Source: Pigmentiphaga litoralis (GTDB lineage: Bacteria; Pseudomonadota; Gammaproteobacteria; Burkholderiales; Burkholderiaceae_B). From it: a stretch of DNA of 64,000 bases. A program made the translations under genes and the position numbers. How positions within the stretch are numbered: the first letter of the stretch is position 1; the number at the start of each line of letters is the position of its first letter. The stretch is taken from assembly GCF_014651835.1 (NCBI RefSeq), contig NZ_BMXQ01000001.1, positions 124,001 through 188,000 on the forward strand, in the 5' to 3' direction. The notes under the pieces were generated by a model, which searched no databases, was not told where the DNA came from, and was given only the letters and a program-made list of their open reading frames with translations. Below are positions 46,201 to 55,549 of this stretch, piece after piece.

Positions 46201-48100
46201 GCCGGATCATGCCCAGCGCGCGGGTCGAGTCGCCCGCATCGGTATAGGCCGATGCCACGGCGCCCAGCAGTTCCGGATCCTGCCCGGCAAAGGGTTCCAC
46301 CTGCGCCAGGGTGGCCAGGGCTTCCTGACCGCGGCCCTGCTGCGCCAATGCCGACGCCACGTCCGCCTGAGCGTGCACCCACACCCGCTTCTGCAGCGTG
46401 GCGATGTCACGCGTGCGGTTCTGCGGCGGGATGCTGTCCAGGGTCGCCAGCGCGCCGCGCCAGTCCTTCATTTCCGAGGCCAGCAAGGCGCTGGCATACA
46501 GCCCTTCGGGCATGTTCGGGTTGGAGATCAGCAGCCCGTCCATCACGCCACGCGCTTCGTTCATTGCGCCCAGCTTCATGTACAGGCGCGCCAGGTCCAG
46601 GCGGATCCACGGGCTGTTCGGATCGTTGAGCAGGGCGTCTTCCAGCGCGAGCCGCGCCGTGTTGTCGTCGCCGCGCTGCAGGGCCGACTTCGACACGCCC
46701 ACGGCTTGCGCCGCACGCAAGCGGCCGAGTTCGCCGATCTGCGCCTGCTGCGACGGGCTGAGCCGTTCGATCAATTGCAGGGCCTGGTCCGGCTTGTTGT
46801 TCTGCGCCATGACGCCAACCAGTCCGCGGATGGCGTCAGGATTGTCGTTCTGCAAGGCCAGCACGCGGCGGTAGGCCGCCTCGGCCGCATCGAACTGTCC
46901 GCTTTCTGCCAGCACGTCGGCCAGGGCGTTTTCGGCAGTCGGTTCTTTCGGGTCGAGCTTGACGGCCTGTTCCAGCAACTGGCGCGCGCCGTCGCGATTG
47001 CCAGCGCTGCGTGCCCCGGCCGCTTGTTCCACCAGGGTCCAGTAGGTTGCGCTAGTGAGCGCACCCCGCCACCGGGCGGGCGAGCCGCCGCGCGACGCGC
47101 GTTCGAGCAAGGAACGCGCTTCCGAGAAATTTTCCTGCCGCAGCCGCAGCACGCCCAGGCCACCCAGGGCGTCGGGGTCGTTGGCTCGCGAGGCCAGCAC
47201 GGCCTGGAAATCGCTTTCGGCCGTGGCCAGGTCACCCGCTTCCAGGGCCTTGAAGCCCGAGGTGCTGCGTGCACGCAGCGGGTCGCTCGTCACCGCGGCG
47301 GCCTGCCGCGATTCCTGCTGCTGCTTGCGAATGTCTTCCAGCCGCCCCTTGATGGCGCTGTCGTCCGGATTGACGGCCAGGTACGACTCGTACAAGGGCA
47401 CGTCGGCCGGACGCGTGCCGATCCACGCCAGCGCCTTGCGCCAGCTGTCGGTCGCTTCAGTCCGGGTTGCAGGCTGCGCCGCCAGGCGCGCCAGCTGGTT
47501 GATACCGTCACGGCGCGTGGCTTCGCGGTAGGTCAGGTGCTGCGCCAGGGCCAGCGCAATGCGGGTGTCGCCGGGGTTGTCGCGGGCCAGGCGTTCCAGG
47601 CCGCGGCGGGCTTCGTCCCAGCCTTGGGGCGTGCCGCCCAGGGTCTGGTAGTACTCGAGCGCCAGCGGGCCTTCGGGCGCCTTGCCGCCCAGGGCCGCCT
47701 GGTAGCTGGCGACGGCTTCGGCGGACTGCCCGGCGCGGGCCTGCTGGCGGGCATCGCGCAGTTGCGGGGCGTTCGAGCCCAGGTTGATGCTCTGTTCCAG
47801 GCGCCTCACCAGCGGGCTGGCCGGCGCCACGCGCTTGAGCTGATCCAGATAGCGCCGCGCAGCGTCAGTGCGGCCACCGTCCAGTTCGATCTGCGCCATG
47901 CCCGACAAGGCATCGGGCTGGTTCGGGTTCAGGCGCAGCAGCTTCTGCCAGGCTTCCTGCGCGCGCACGCCGTTGCCGCGCGCCTGCCAGTACTGGCCTT
48001 GGTCGATCAACACCTTGATGGGGTCGTCCTGGGCCCAGACCGCCTGGTGGAGCAGCGCGGCCAGCAGTCCGACTGCTAGCGTGTGGTGGCGCGTGGACAT
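43286..48100 (-). CDS. bcsC: Cellulose synthase outer-membrane channel protein BcsC
   Basis: A 1604-residue protein that exports the glucan chain across the outer membrane. Signal peptide (HQAVWA|Q), then about 18 TPR repeats (about 30-820) for peptidoglycan/periplasmic scaffolding, then a Gly/Pro/Gln/Tyr/Ala-rich disordered linker (about 822-1190) with QAYPQ units, then the BCSC C-terminal beta-barrel (about 1200-1604) ending in 'SPYQSPFMY'. E. coli BcsC is about 1157 residues; the excess is nearly all linker. The ATG at 48100 has GGGAGA upstream and overlaps the bcsZ end by 25 bases. Last gene of the cellulose operon. Confidence 0.95.
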   Translation of the reverse strand: MSTRHHTLAVGLLAALLHQAVWAQDDPIKVLIDQGQYWQARGNGVRAQEAWQKLLRLNPNQPDALSGMAQIELDGGRTDAARRYLDQLKRVAPASPLVRRLEQSINLGSNAPQLRDARQQARAGQSAEAVASYQAALGGKAPEGPLALEYYQTLGGTPQGWDEARRGLERLARDNPGDTRIALALAQHLTYREATRRDGINQLARLAAQPATRTEATDSWRKALAWIGTRPADVPLYESYLAVNPDDSAIKGRLEDIRKQQQESRQAAAVTSDPLRARSTSGFKALEAGDLATAESDFQAVLASRANDPDALGGLGVLRLRQENFSEARSLLERASRGGSPARWRGALTSATYWTLVEQAAGARSAGNRDGARQLLEQAVKLDPKEPTAENALADVLAESGQFDAAEAAYRRVLALQNDNPDAIRGLVGVMAQNNKPDQALQLIERLSPSQQAQIGELGRLRAAQAVGVSKSALQRGDDNTARLALEDALLNDPNSPWIRLDLARLYMKLGAMNEARGVMDGLLISNPNMPEGLYASALLASEMKDWRGALATLDSIPPQNRTRDIATLQKRVWVHAQADVASALAQQGRGQEALATLAQVEPFAGQDPELLGAVASAYTDAGDSTRALGMIRQVMARTTRPDTGLRLQYAAILLKTQQDVELAGILRQLQGAQMTTADRASFESLRLAYIVRQADSLRERGDLVSAYDTLAPVLAERPDDPQVIASLARMYAAAGDHAQAMGLYDRLLQNRPDDVDTLVAAATTATQAKEYGYAERAIDVAIARAPNNPEVLATAGRLYRAQGKTTKATQYLSAAVSVQNLAAAPAGYGRQTAPAAAAGRPSNGNPFAGRNGVGPSGQRAAPGMPQSTGSAVGQPAGYGAQAYRAMAVPGQGARAMPVQATYGPPGQGGQQGYPQQGGSPYYPAQGGQHYGGQPYSAPQGGEAYIPPPAGAPQGYPQPAYPQQAYPQQAYPQQGYPQQNLPPQGYVPPGYTPYGAPQYAPPNPAGYYTDVNTAPPAAGGYDPSGAATGPARTPATRQPAPRGTTSATNTGSGRPATGNTASRNAPSAASSGSARSASATGPAGNAPVYGTPAAPAPMYAQPGQGGYVPQGGYGVPPGGYGAPQAYIPAPVNAPGQGYAQAGGYPPAPYPNAPYFNGPSPNASGPAPNGAPQFGANPAAYAAAASLPWNSSDAPWGAADRPRTMQDELNELRQDRTPTISVGVVGRSRQGEAGLSQLSDVQAPIEYRMPAGDGKIALRVTPVTLDAGNVSSNYNTNSRFGGGPAAALASAAGGSSSIGSQNQSGLGLGVAYESARLQADLGTTPLGFRYTDINGGVKVKGPITNEVSYTADLSRRAVTDSVLSFAGARDDRTGQTWGGVSATGGRLEVGWDDGVYGVYGYGAFHAVTGNNVVSNSRLEGGGGLYWRLARTAGSDLTTGVNITGLGYDKNLRYFTYGHGGYFSPQEFLSVSVPVSWSQRAGKLSYQVKGSLGIQSFKEDAADYYPGDASQQSAAQQAANDAAAFGLSSNTSATYAGQSKTGLGYNLAAAMEYQLSPQLFLGGNLAMNNASDYRQLMGGLYLRYALQPMTGPVAYPVSPYQSPFMY
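45166..45240 (-). repeat. 15-bp tandem repeat (5 units) inside bcsC
   Basis: Five 15-base units begin at 45166, 45181, 45196, 45211 and 45226 (pattern GCTGCGGGTAAGCCT on the plus strand). On the coding strand they encode repeated Gln-(Ala/Gly)-Tyr-Pro-Gln units in the disordered linker of BcsC. Being in frame, slippage would change linker length by five residues at a time. Confidence 0.85.
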
Positions 48101-49356
48101 GCGTTCTCCCAGCGTAATTGGATGTTCCCGGTGGTCAGGAAGCGGTAGCGTTGCTCCGCCCAGCCCGTTCCGAACAGACCGAGAACATAGTCGTAGTAGC
48201 GCGGCATCGCCTGGGGCGGCAGCGCGGGATTGAAGAACTGCGCCTGGACGCGGTCCCGTTGCGCCGCCAGCAGGCGCGTCTGGCCGTTGGCGGTGAAGTA
48301 GGGCAGCAGAGCGGCCGAAAAGCCGACCGGGCCGTTGCCTTGCACGGCGCCCGTCAGCGCGCGCGCGGATTCTGGCGGCGTCCCCGACGGCGTAGTGCCG
48401 GCGGTCATGCCCGACAGGGCGCGCAGCATGGGGCCGGCCAGCGGGTCGGCTGGCGGCGTCATGCCGGCCCACAGGTAGGTGCGGATGGCGTCGTAGCTGC
48501 CGACGTCGCCCTTGTCGGGGTCGACCACCACGGCGCCTGCGGTCGCGTCGGCGCCCGCGCTCGGGGTGGCGGTGTAGCCCACCCAGTCGGGCACATAACC
48601 CTTGGGCGACGACTGGATCACCAGCTTGGCGGTGGCCGAGGCAATGGCCGCCCACGGGCCTTGCCGGTCTTCGGCGGCCAGGCGGCGCAACACGGGCACC
48701 GGCATGTAGCTCGGGTTCAGGCGCCACAGGATGGCGGCGGCAGGCGTTCCCGCATTCGCCGCCGGACCGCCACGCTGGAACCCCATCGGGCCGGGCAGCA
48801 GCATCTTGCCCAGGCCGGGCAGGTCGGCCACTTCTTCGCGCGCGACGCGGGTCATCAAGCTGCGGGCATCACGCAGGTAATCGTCACGCTTCCAGACCCG
48901 GCCGGCCTCGAGCAGGGCGTACGCATACCAGAGGTCGGCGTCCGACGCAGCATTGGGATCGAGCACGCCCCAGCTTCCGTCCGGCTTGAGCCCCCACTGC
49001 CACGCGGGCAGCCGGCTCGCAATGTCGCCACCCGCCAGATTGGCCACGCTCCAGCGCCACAGCCGATCGAAAGTGACGGGGTCGTTGGCCACGAGGGCGA
49101 ACATCATGCCGTAGGACTGGCCTTCGGACGTGGTGTGCTGCTGCGGCACGCTGGGGTCGATCACGCGCCCGTCGGCCTGCAGGAAGCGGTCCAGGAAAGT
49201 CTGGTACATGGGCCACGGCGTCGTGCAGGACGCAGCAGGCACACTGCCCGCGTCCGCCGGCGTTGCCGCAGACGCACCGGCAGCCTGGGCCTGCCAGGAC
49301 AGGCCCAGCGCGGTGGCCGCCAGCGCGGCCCGGGCAAGAAGGTGGCGCACGATCAC
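48076..49356 (-). CDS. bcsZ: Periplasmic endo-beta-1,4-glucanase BcsZ (GH8)
   Basis: A 426-residue glycoside hydrolase family 8 cellulase with a signal peptide (WQAQA|A). The general acid is Glu78 in 'TTSEGQSYGMMF' and the GH8 catalytic Asp lies in 'DVGSYDAIRTYLW'. It trims nascent cellulose during export. The GTG start overlaps the bcsB stop (GTGA); a second GTG two codons later is also possible. About 55 residues longer than E. coli BcsZ (368), mainly at the N-terminus and an Ala/Pro loop. Confidence 0.93.
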   Translation of the reverse strand: MIVRHLLARAALAATALGLSWQAQAAGASAATPADAGSVPAASCTTPWPMYQTFLDRFLQADGRVIDPSVPQQHTTSEGQSYGMMFALVANDPVTFDRLWRWSVANLAGGDIASRLPAWQWGLKPDGSWGVLDPNAASDADLWYAYALLEAGRVWKRDDYLRDARSLMTRVAREEVADLPGLGKMLLPGPMGFQRGGPAANAGTPAAAILWRLNPSYMPVPVLRRLAAEDRQGPWAAIASATAKLVIQSSPKGYVPDWVGYTATPSAGADATAGAVVVDPDKGDVGSYDAIRTYLWAGMTPPADPLAGPMLRALSGMTAGTTPSGTPPESARALTGAVQGNGPVGFSAALLPYFTANGQTRLLAAQRDRVQAQFFNPALPPQAMPRYYDYVLGLFGTGWAEQRYRFLTTGNIQLRWENACPRATTR

Positions 49357-51728
49357 AGCGTCAACCGGCGGCGCGCCCGGGCCCGCAGCGACAGGTACAG
49401 CACAATGGCAAACAGCAGCGCGCTGCCCACACCCATCAGCATCAGCAGCAGCGGGTGGCGCGACAGGAACCACTGCGCATAGGTGACCGGATTGAGGCGG
49501 CCGGCGTAATACGATGGCTCGGACACCAGGCTATCGACCTGCTTGCCGCGGATCACGGCCAGGCTGCCCTGGATCTTCTTGACCGAATCGGGATCCTGCA
49601 GCGCGTCCAGCGCGTGGGTCATGCCGGCCGGCCGGTTGCTCGAGATGACGACCACGCTGCGGCCACCCGACAGGGGCGATTCGAAACCCGTGATCATCGC
49701 GTCGGTGCCGGCGCTGCTGAAAGCCACCTGGCCACGTGCGGGCCGGCTGGCATTGCCCTGCATCGAATCCCACCAGGTCAGCATCTTGGACATCAGGTCC
49801 GACACCTGGAAGCGTTTGCTGTCGCCGTTCAACGCCACCGGCATGTCTTCGGCCCATTGCGCCACCAGCGGCTGGCTGCCCGTCGCGCCCAGCACCAGCA
49901 GGTCCTTGTCGGCCACGCTGTTCACCTGCTGTGCCTGCGTCACGGTCACGCCGGTGGCCGGATAGCCGGTCGAATCGCCCATGCGTCCAAGCAGCGCCAG
50001 GTACAGGCCGTAGTCGACGGGACCTGGGTTGTCGGGCAGCACGACGGCCGTTTCCGACAGGTCGGCCAGACGCGTGAAGGGGAAGCCTGCGTTGCTGAAG
50101 GCCGCCAGATCGGGCATGGCGATGAAATGCGAAAAGCCCGAGATGTCGATGGTCGAATCCGGTTCGATCGCCCCCTTCACATTGTCCAGGATGACGTCCT
50201 TGCAGGCGCCTTGCTTCTGGTAGTCGTAGTAGTAATGGAATTGCAGCTGGGTCTGGGACGGCAGCTTGAACAACGGAATATTCAGGGTCGCCTGGGCGGG
50301 CGTCTGGCCGTCGGGCAACACCCGCGTCAGCAACTGATCGATCTTGCCGCCGTTGCGGTCCGCGGCCAGCAGGGGCAGCGACGTCAGGAACTGTTCGTTC
50401 ACGTTGACGTTCAGGGTGGACTTGTCGATGGTCGGGCGGGGCGTATAGCGGTATTTGAGCTTGATCGCGATGTCTTTCTCGCGCCACGCGAACAGGTCGG
50501 GCGGCATGCGGAAGTTGATGCGGATCAGGTCGGGCGTATAGCCCGACACATTCAGCGTCTGCGCCGCGGCCAGCTCGCCAAAACTGACGGCGCGCGTGTT
50601 TGGCAGCCAGTTGGGCGCATCGTACGGTTCGCGCGCTTTCAGGTTGGTCAACTCGCTGATCAAGGCGGTCGGCCCCGACAGGGTGGGCGCGCCGACCGAC
50701 AGCGTGGTGGCGGCAGTCTTCAGTTCCTTGACGTCGCGCCCGCTCACCAGCAGCAGCTTGCCCGATGGATCGTTCGGGTTGGGCACGATCGACAGCGTCG
50801 GGCCGCCCGGTTGCGGCAGCGCCACGCCCGGCAGGCGCGCACCGCCCGCCATCACCACGACGGCGTTTCCGCGCGCCGGAATCTGGCCGACGGTGGTCGG
50901 GAAGGTCGCGCCGCGATAGCCCGCCAGCGCGCCGAACCACGACGACAGAATGCCGGCGGCTTCCAGCGTGCCGGTATCGGGCGCCGACGCGAATACAAAG
51001 GGCAGGTCCAGGCGCCGGACATCGCGCCGGTCAAAGAAAGGCTGCGGCAACAAGGACAGATCGTTTTCCAGGCTGATCGGCGAGACCGTCAGTTCCAGGG
51101 TGCTGTTGTTGCTGATGTTGGCCCACAGGCTCGAATGCGCGGGGTCCTCGCATTCCATGGTGTAGTGCCCGACCAGTTGCAGGTTCAGGCGGTTGAATTC
51201 GGTGATCAGACGTGGCGGGATGGCGATCTCGCGCATCTGCGCCGCGCCGCCCTGCTCTTTGGGCACCGGGATCGTGGCGGCGACTTCGTCGTTGACCAGC
51301 ACCTTGATGTGCGACAGCTCGCTGATCAGCGCGGGGGAAAAGGCGTAGTTCAGCTTGAGCTTCGCGCCCGTCACGATCTCGTCGGCGCGGATGCTGAAGG
51401 GCACGCCGCTGCTGCCTTCCACGCCGCGCAGCTGCAGCGGGTAGAGCGCGCCCAGTTGCTTGAGCGACAGGCTATACGTGCGCGATCCGCCGGGCAGCGA
51501 CGCCGTGGTGAGCGACCCGCCGGCCGCCGGCGCGGCAAAGCCGGACGTCGGTCCGGTATAGCCGGTGGTGGGCGCGGGCAGGGGGGCCAAAGTGCGGCCG
51601 GCATCGGCGGCCAGGGCCGACGGCAGGGTGGCGGGCGTGGCCAGCAGCAACAGGCCGCCGATCAGGCCAGGCAGGGTCCGTGGTCGGGCCGGCCACTGGC
51701 CGCCGGGTCGTACAGGCCGCTGAATCAT
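49353..51728 (-). CDS. bcsB: Cellulose synthase periplasmic subunit BcsB
   Basis: A 791-residue protein with a signal peptide (PSALA|AD), two repeats each of a carbohydrate-binding domain and a flavodoxin-like domain, and a C-terminal membrane anchor ('LLLMLMGVGSALLFAIVLYL') that packs against BcsA and is needed for catalysis. It guides the glucan across the periplasm. The ATG at 51728 shares one base with the bcsA stop (TGATG). A TTG one codon earlier is also in frame. Confidence 0.95.
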   Translation of the reverse strand: MIQRPVRPGGQWPARPRTLPGLIGGLLLLATPATLPSALAADAGRTLAPLPAPTTGYTGPTSGFAAPAAGGSLTTASLPGGSRTYSLSLKQLGALYPLQLRGVEGSSGVPFSIRADEIVTGAKLKLNYAFSPALISELSHIKVLVNDEVAATIPVPKEQGGAAQMREIAIPPRLITEFNRLNLQLVGHYTMECEDPAHSSLWANISNNSTLELTVSPISLENDLSLLPQPFFDRRDVRRLDLPFVFASAPDTGTLEAAGILSSWFGALAGYRGATFPTTVGQIPARGNAVVVMAGGARLPGVALPQPGGPTLSIVPNPNDPSGKLLLVSGRDVKELKTAATTLSVGAPTLSGPTALISELTNLKAREPYDAPNWLPNTRAVSFGELAAAQTLNVSGYTPDLIRINFRMPPDLFAWREKDIAIKLKYRYTPRPTIDKSTLNVNVNEQFLTSLPLLAADRNGGKIDQLLTRVLPDGQTPAQATLNIPLFKLPSQTQLQFHYYYDYQKQGACKDVILDNVKGAIEPDSTIDISGFSHFIAMPDLAAFSNAGFPFTRLADLSETAVVLPDNPGPVDYGLYLALLGRMGDSTGYPATGVTVTQAQQVNSVADKDLLVLGATGSQPLVAQWAEDMPVALNGDSKRFQVSDLMSKMLTWWDSMQGNASRPARGQVAFSSAGTDAMITGFESPLSGGRSVVVISSNRPAGMTHALDALQDPDSVKKIQGSLAVIRGKQVDSLVSEPSYYAGRLNPVTYAQWFLSRHPLLLMLMGVGSALLFAIVLYLSLRARARRRLTL

Positions 51729-53950
51729 CAATCCCCCGTGTCAAGTTTGGGTTGCGCCGCCTTGCGCGCCGAACGCGGCGTCTTGGCCATGCTGTATAGG
51801 TGTTTGAAGAACATGCCGAAGCCGCGCACGCCCACGCGCATCACGCCGCGCAGCGCCGTCAGCGGCGTATCGCGGTCGCCCTGGCCCCAGCCGCTCGCCC
51901 AGTTGTCGGCGCGCGCAAAGGTCAGCTGCGCCAGTTCCACCTGCTGCTGCGTGTTCAGTTCGTGAAACCGCACACCCACGTGCTCGCCGTTGCGAAACGC
52001 CACGGTGGCCGGGAACACGCCTTCATCGTTATTGCGGAAAATGGACACCAGCACCGGCTGGCCGACGGGCACGTCCACGTCGGCCGGAATGCGAAGGCCC
52101 AGGCCCGTTTGCGAGAAGTCTTCCGTCTCGCACGACAGGGTTTTGCCGTTGGTGAAACGCAGGCCGGCACGCAGGTTGGCGGCGACGCGGGGGCTCGCCC
52201 GCACCTGACGCGTTTCGCTGGCGACCGCGATCGCTGCACTGGTGATGCCCACGTTGTAGACGGTCCAGAACAGGTTGATCATCACGGTGATGGCTTCGTC
52301 ATTCGTGCCGAAGATCAGCATGCCGATGCCGACCACGAAGCCGATCAGGTTGGCCAGCATCAGGATGATGTAGGGCCGTGCGATGGTCCAGTCGAAGTAG
52401 GCTTCGTCGATCACGCCGCCCTTGGCCGTCACGTTGAATTTGCCAAGCTTGGGGTTGATGAAGGCCACCAGCACCGGCCGCAAGATGTACCAGGCCAGCA
52501 CCGACTCGTACACCTCGTTCCAGAACGAATGGCGAAAGCGCCCCTGCATGCGCGAGTTGGTCACGCTGGCGTGCATCAGATGCGGCATGGCGTACACCGC
52601 GATCATCAGCGCCGACGACTCGAACACATGCGCGCCAAAGAGCAGGTAGGCCAGCGGCGCGGTCAGGAAGATCAGCCGCGGCAGGCCATAGAAGAAATGC
52701 AGCATGGCGTTCAGGTAGCACAGGCGCTGGCCCAGTTTCAGGCCCGGTCCGAACAAGGGGTTGTCCAGGCGGCAGATCTGCGCCATGCCGCGCGCCCAGC
52801 GAATGCGCTGGCCGATGTGGCCCGACAGGCTTTCGGTGGCCAGCCCGGCGGCTTGCGGAATCGCCAGGTAGGCCGTGTTGTAGCCCAGCCGGTTCAGCTT
52901 GAGCGCGGTGTGCGCGTCCTCGGTCACCGTTTCGATCGCAATGCCGCCGACTTCTTCCAGCGGCTTGCGCCGGATCAGCGCGCACGATCCGCAAAAGAAG
53001 GTCGCGTTCCAGAGGTCGTTCCCATCTTGCACCAGACCATAGAACAGTTCGCCTTCGTTGGGGATATGGCGGAAGGTGTCCAGGTTCTTTTCGAAGGGGT
53101 CCGGCGAAAAGAAGAAGTGCGGCGTCTGCAGCATCGCAAGCTTGGGATCCTTCAGGAACCAGCCCATGCAGATCTGCATGAAGGACCGCGTCGGCACGTG
53201 GTCGCAATCGAAGATCGCCACGTATTCGGCACTGGTGACCTTGAGCGCTTCATTGATGTTGCCGGCCTTGGCGTGACGGTTGTTGTCACGGGTCACGTAG
53301 CCGATGCCGACGTCTTCACAAAAAGCGCGAAATTCCGGACGGCGCCCGTCATCCAGCACATAGACCTTGAGCTTTTCGGTCGGCCAGTCCAGGCCCATCG
53401 CGGTGAACACGGTCTGCTTCACCACGTCCAGCGGTTCGTTGTAGGTCGGGATGAACACGTCGACTTCGGGCCATTCTTCGGGCGGCGTCGACATGGGAAT
53501 CGGCTTGCGCTGCAGCGGCCACGCGGTCTGGAAGTAGCCGAGGAGCAGCACGATCAACGCGTATAGTTCGGCGGCCAGCAAGCCAAACCCAAAGAACGTA
53601 TCGACCAGCGTTTCGAAGCCCAGCGTGTCGGTCATGCGCCAGTACATGTAGCGCATCGATGCGGACACCGACAGCACGATCATGACCAGCGTGGGCAGGC
53701 GGCCTTCGGTCTTGCTCAGAAGCATCGCGACCGCAAAGCTCGCCACGGCGAACACCAGTTGCTGCGTCAGCGTCAGCGGTACGGTAATGACCAGCAGCAC
53801 CAGCGCCGTGGCCATCAGCAGGGTCAGGATCCGGACGATGGCATGGTCCCACAGGGGGGATTCCAGGAAACGCAGCGCCAGGCCGGACAGGCCCGATGCG
53901 GTGGCGGCGGGGGCGGCGCCCTGACCGGTGGGGGACGGGGAGGGCGTCAC
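51728..53950 (-). CDS. bcsA: Cellulose synthase catalytic subunit BcsA (UDP-forming)
   Basis: A 740-residue family-2 glycosyltransferase in the inner membrane that polymerises UDP-glucose into beta-1,4-glucan and extrudes it. The catalytic D,D,D,QxxRW residues are seen in 'YVLDDGRRPEF', 'AIFDCDHVP', 'TVTEDAHT' and Gln381-Trp385 (QRIRW). Eight or more membrane helices flank the catalytic loop. The C-terminal PilZ domain has the c-di-GMP motif Arg584-Arg588 (RASPR) and 'DFSQTGLGL', so synthesis should be c-di-GMP activated. The start is a GTG overlapping the bcsQ stop (GTGA). Confidence 0.97.
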   Translation of the reverse strand: MTPSPSPTGQGAAPAATASGLSGLALRFLESPLWDHAIVRILTLLMATALVLLVITVPLTLTQQLVFAVASFAVAMLLSKTEGRLPTLVMIVLSVSASMRYMYWRMTDTLGFETLVDTFFGFGLLAAELYALIVLLLGYFQTAWPLQRKPIPMSTPPEEWPEVDVFIPTYNEPLDVVKQTVFTAMGLDWPTEKLKVYVLDDGRRPEFRAFCEDVGIGYVTRDNNRHAKAGNINEALKVTSAEYVAIFDCDHVPTRSFMQICMGWFLKDPKLAMLQTPHFFFSPDPFEKNLDTFRHIPNEGELFYGLVQDGNDLWNATFFCGSCALIRRKPLEEVGGIAIETVTEDAHTALKLNRLGYNTAYLAIPQAAGLATESLSGHIGQRIRWARGMAQICRLDNPLFGPGLKLGQRLCYLNAMLHFFYGLPRLIFLTAPLAYLLFGAHVFESSALMIAVYAMPHLMHASVTNSRMQGRFRHSFWNEVYESVLAWYILRPVLVAFINPKLGKFNVTAKGGVIDEAYFDWTIARPYIILMLANLIGFVVGIGMLIFGTNDEAITVMINLFWTVYNVGITSAAIAVASETRQVRASPRVAANLRAGLRFTNGKTLSCETEDFSQTGLGLRIPADVDVPVGQPVLVSIFRNNDEGVFPATVAFRNGEHVGVRFHELNTQQQVELAQLTFARADNWASGWGQGDRDTPLTALRGVMRVGVRGFGMFFKHLYSMAKTPRSARKAAQPKLDTGD

Positions 53951-54717
53951 AGCGTGCTTCCTGCCTGCAGTCGTTCGGAGATCACATGGGCACAGGCCAC
54001 GAAGTCCTGCGTGGCCTGGCACTGGCTGTCGTAATCGAGGACGCTTTTGTCATAGGCCAGGGCCTCGCTGACGGATTCGTCCTGGTGCACCAGCCCCACC
54101 ACCCGTTCCTTGAAATTGACGCGCATGACCTGCGTCACGTCCTTGGCGAGCTGCTTGGCGCTGTCGAGCTGATTGATGACGTACGTGGAGTCGATGAAGC
54201 CCGGGCGCCCCACGCAGTAGGTCTGCACCAGGTTTTCCATCATGGGCATGGTGGCGTACGACGCCGCGTCGGGCAGGGTCACGATCACCACCAGGTGGGC
54301 CGACGACAGCGCCTGGCGCATGTAGATGGACGGGCCCGGCGGCGTATCCAGCACGACCAGGTCGTTCTCGGCCAGGCCCAGGCCGTCCAGGTTGCGCACC
54401 AGCCAGTCCGGGGTGGCTTCCAGGTATTGCTCGAACGACTGCCGGTCGGCCTCGTTCACCATGCCGTAGGGCAGCGTGAAAACGCCCGACGCGGTCGGCG
54501 TGACGATCTCGGACCAGTCCTGACCGGCCAGCGTCGCGCGCGAGGTGCCGACGATGTCATTGGGATCGAGCCCCAGATGAAAGCGCAAGGCGTTCTGGGG
54601 ATCGAGATCGACGGTCAGTACCCGGTGGCCGCCATACTTCAGCGCCGTACTCAGGTTGGCGGCGACCGTGGTTTTCCCGACGCCCCCCTTGGCTGACACC
54701 ACAGCGATTATTTTCAC
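53947..54717 (-). CDS. bcsQ: Cellulose biosynthesis ParA/MinD-like ATPase BcsQ
   Basis: A 256-residue MinD-superfamily ATPase with deviant Walker A 'SAKGGVGKTTVAAN' (Lys10 and Lys15) and Walker B 'DLVVLDTPPG'. BcsQ localises the cellulose machinery, in E. coli at a cell pole. The GTG start overlaps the bcsP stop (GTGA) and its own stop overlaps bcsA, giving tight coupling. Confidence 0.93.
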   Translation of the reverse strand: MKIIAVVSAKGGVGKTTVAANLSTALKYGGHRVLTVDLDPQNALRFHLGLDPNDIVGTSRATLAGQDWSEIVTPTASGVFTLPYGMVNEADRQSFEQYLEATPDWLVRNLDGLGLAENDLVVLDTPPGPSIYMRQALSSAHLVVIVTLPDAASYATMPMMENLVQTYCVGRPGFIDSTYVINQLDSAKQLAKDVTQVMRVNFKERVVGLVHQDESVSEALAYDKSVLDYDSQCQATQDFVACAHVISERLQAGSTL

Positions 54718-55520
54718 AATCGGCGAAGACGTTGGAGAAGATTGGCGTTCTTGTCGGGGGTGGGGGGCGCGTCCGGAAGCGGCTGCGCCAGGCGGGCAAA
54801 CACGGCCTGCAGTTCGGTGGCAGGCGCGCCAGCCAGGGCCGATTGCGCGGGCAGGCCGGCGGGCGCGGGGGGCGACAGGGCCGGCGGCAGGGATGCTGCT
54901 GCGGGCTGTGCGGGCGGCGTGGATACGGCGCGCGTGGTTGCCGACGGTGCCGCAAACGGCGCCGGCGCGGCTGGAGCAGGCGCCGCCGCGGGCTGCTGTT
55001 GCAGCTGCATCGTGACAGGCGCGGGCTGCGTTGGCGTCGCGGCAGGCGCGGCATGCAGCGGCGTAGGCGCCTCGGGCACCATGCGGCCGAAGGGCATCGC
55101 CACGTCAGCCGGCGGCCGGTGTTCGAAGCGTGCCGGCGCTCGGGGCCGCGGCGGAATGAATTCCGCGCCGGGACCGGCCGGCGCGACCGTTGAGGCCGCT
55201 GCAGCGGTTACAGCCGGCGCGGCCGCCGGCTGGCGCATCGGCATCGGGTTGCTCAGCGCCGGTTCCTGGCGCACGGGCGCCTGCGGGGCCGAGAGCGCAG
55301 CCGCCGGGGGCGTTGCGAGCACAGGTTCAGTCGGGGCCGCCCCGCGCAGGTGCGGCTGGACCGGGGGTGCGTCCGACGCCTGGGTGGCCTCGACTGCCGA
55401 CAGCAGCGGCCACCGCGCGCGGGACATCTTCGCGTCGTTGCTGCGCGCGATTTCCCGGTACTGGTCAGGCTGGCCACCGAAGTGTTTGAAGAGGTTTGCG
55501 ATGTCGTCGGATTCAGTCAT
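54714..55520 (-). CDS. bcsP: BcsP/BcsR-like proline-rich cellulose biosynthesis protein
   Basis: A 268-residue protein. The first 45 residues match the BcsR domain pattern ('DDIANLFKHFGGQPDQYREI' followed by 'ARWPLLSAV'). The remainder is a Pro/Ala/Gln-rich disordered region (about 50-235) and a short C-terminal helix ('LLQRLRRL') next to bcsQ. BcsR-type domains bind BcsQ and are needed for cellulose secretion. The long Pro-rich tail is the BcsP arrangement of betaproteobacterial and Dickeya-type operons. Confidence 0.8.
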   Translation of the reverse strand: MTESDDIANLFKHFGGQPDQYREIARSNDAKMSRARWPLLSAVEATQASDAPPVQPHLRGAAPTEPVLATPPAAALSAPQAPVRQEPALSNPMPMRQPAAAPAVTAAAASTVAPAGPGAEFIPPRPRAPARFEHRPPADVAMPFGRMVPEAPTPLHAAPAATPTQPAPVTMQLQQQPAAAPAPAAPAPFAAPSATTRAVSTPPAQPAAASLPPALSPPAPAGLPAQSALAGAPATELQAVFARLAQPLPDAPPTPDKNANLLQRLRRL

Positions 55521-55549
55521 GCTTGGCTTCCATGCGGACGCGGGTGGGT

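Noticed and set aside
44585-48079. 1164-codon open frame antisense to bcsC
   Set aside because: It mirrors bcsC codon structure, is Arg/Ala/Gly-rich with no domain, and is a GC-rich shadow of a well-supported gene.
49263-51965. 900-codon open frame antisense to bcsB
   Set aside because: His/Gln/Arg-rich shadow of bcsB, no recognisable domain or ribosome site.
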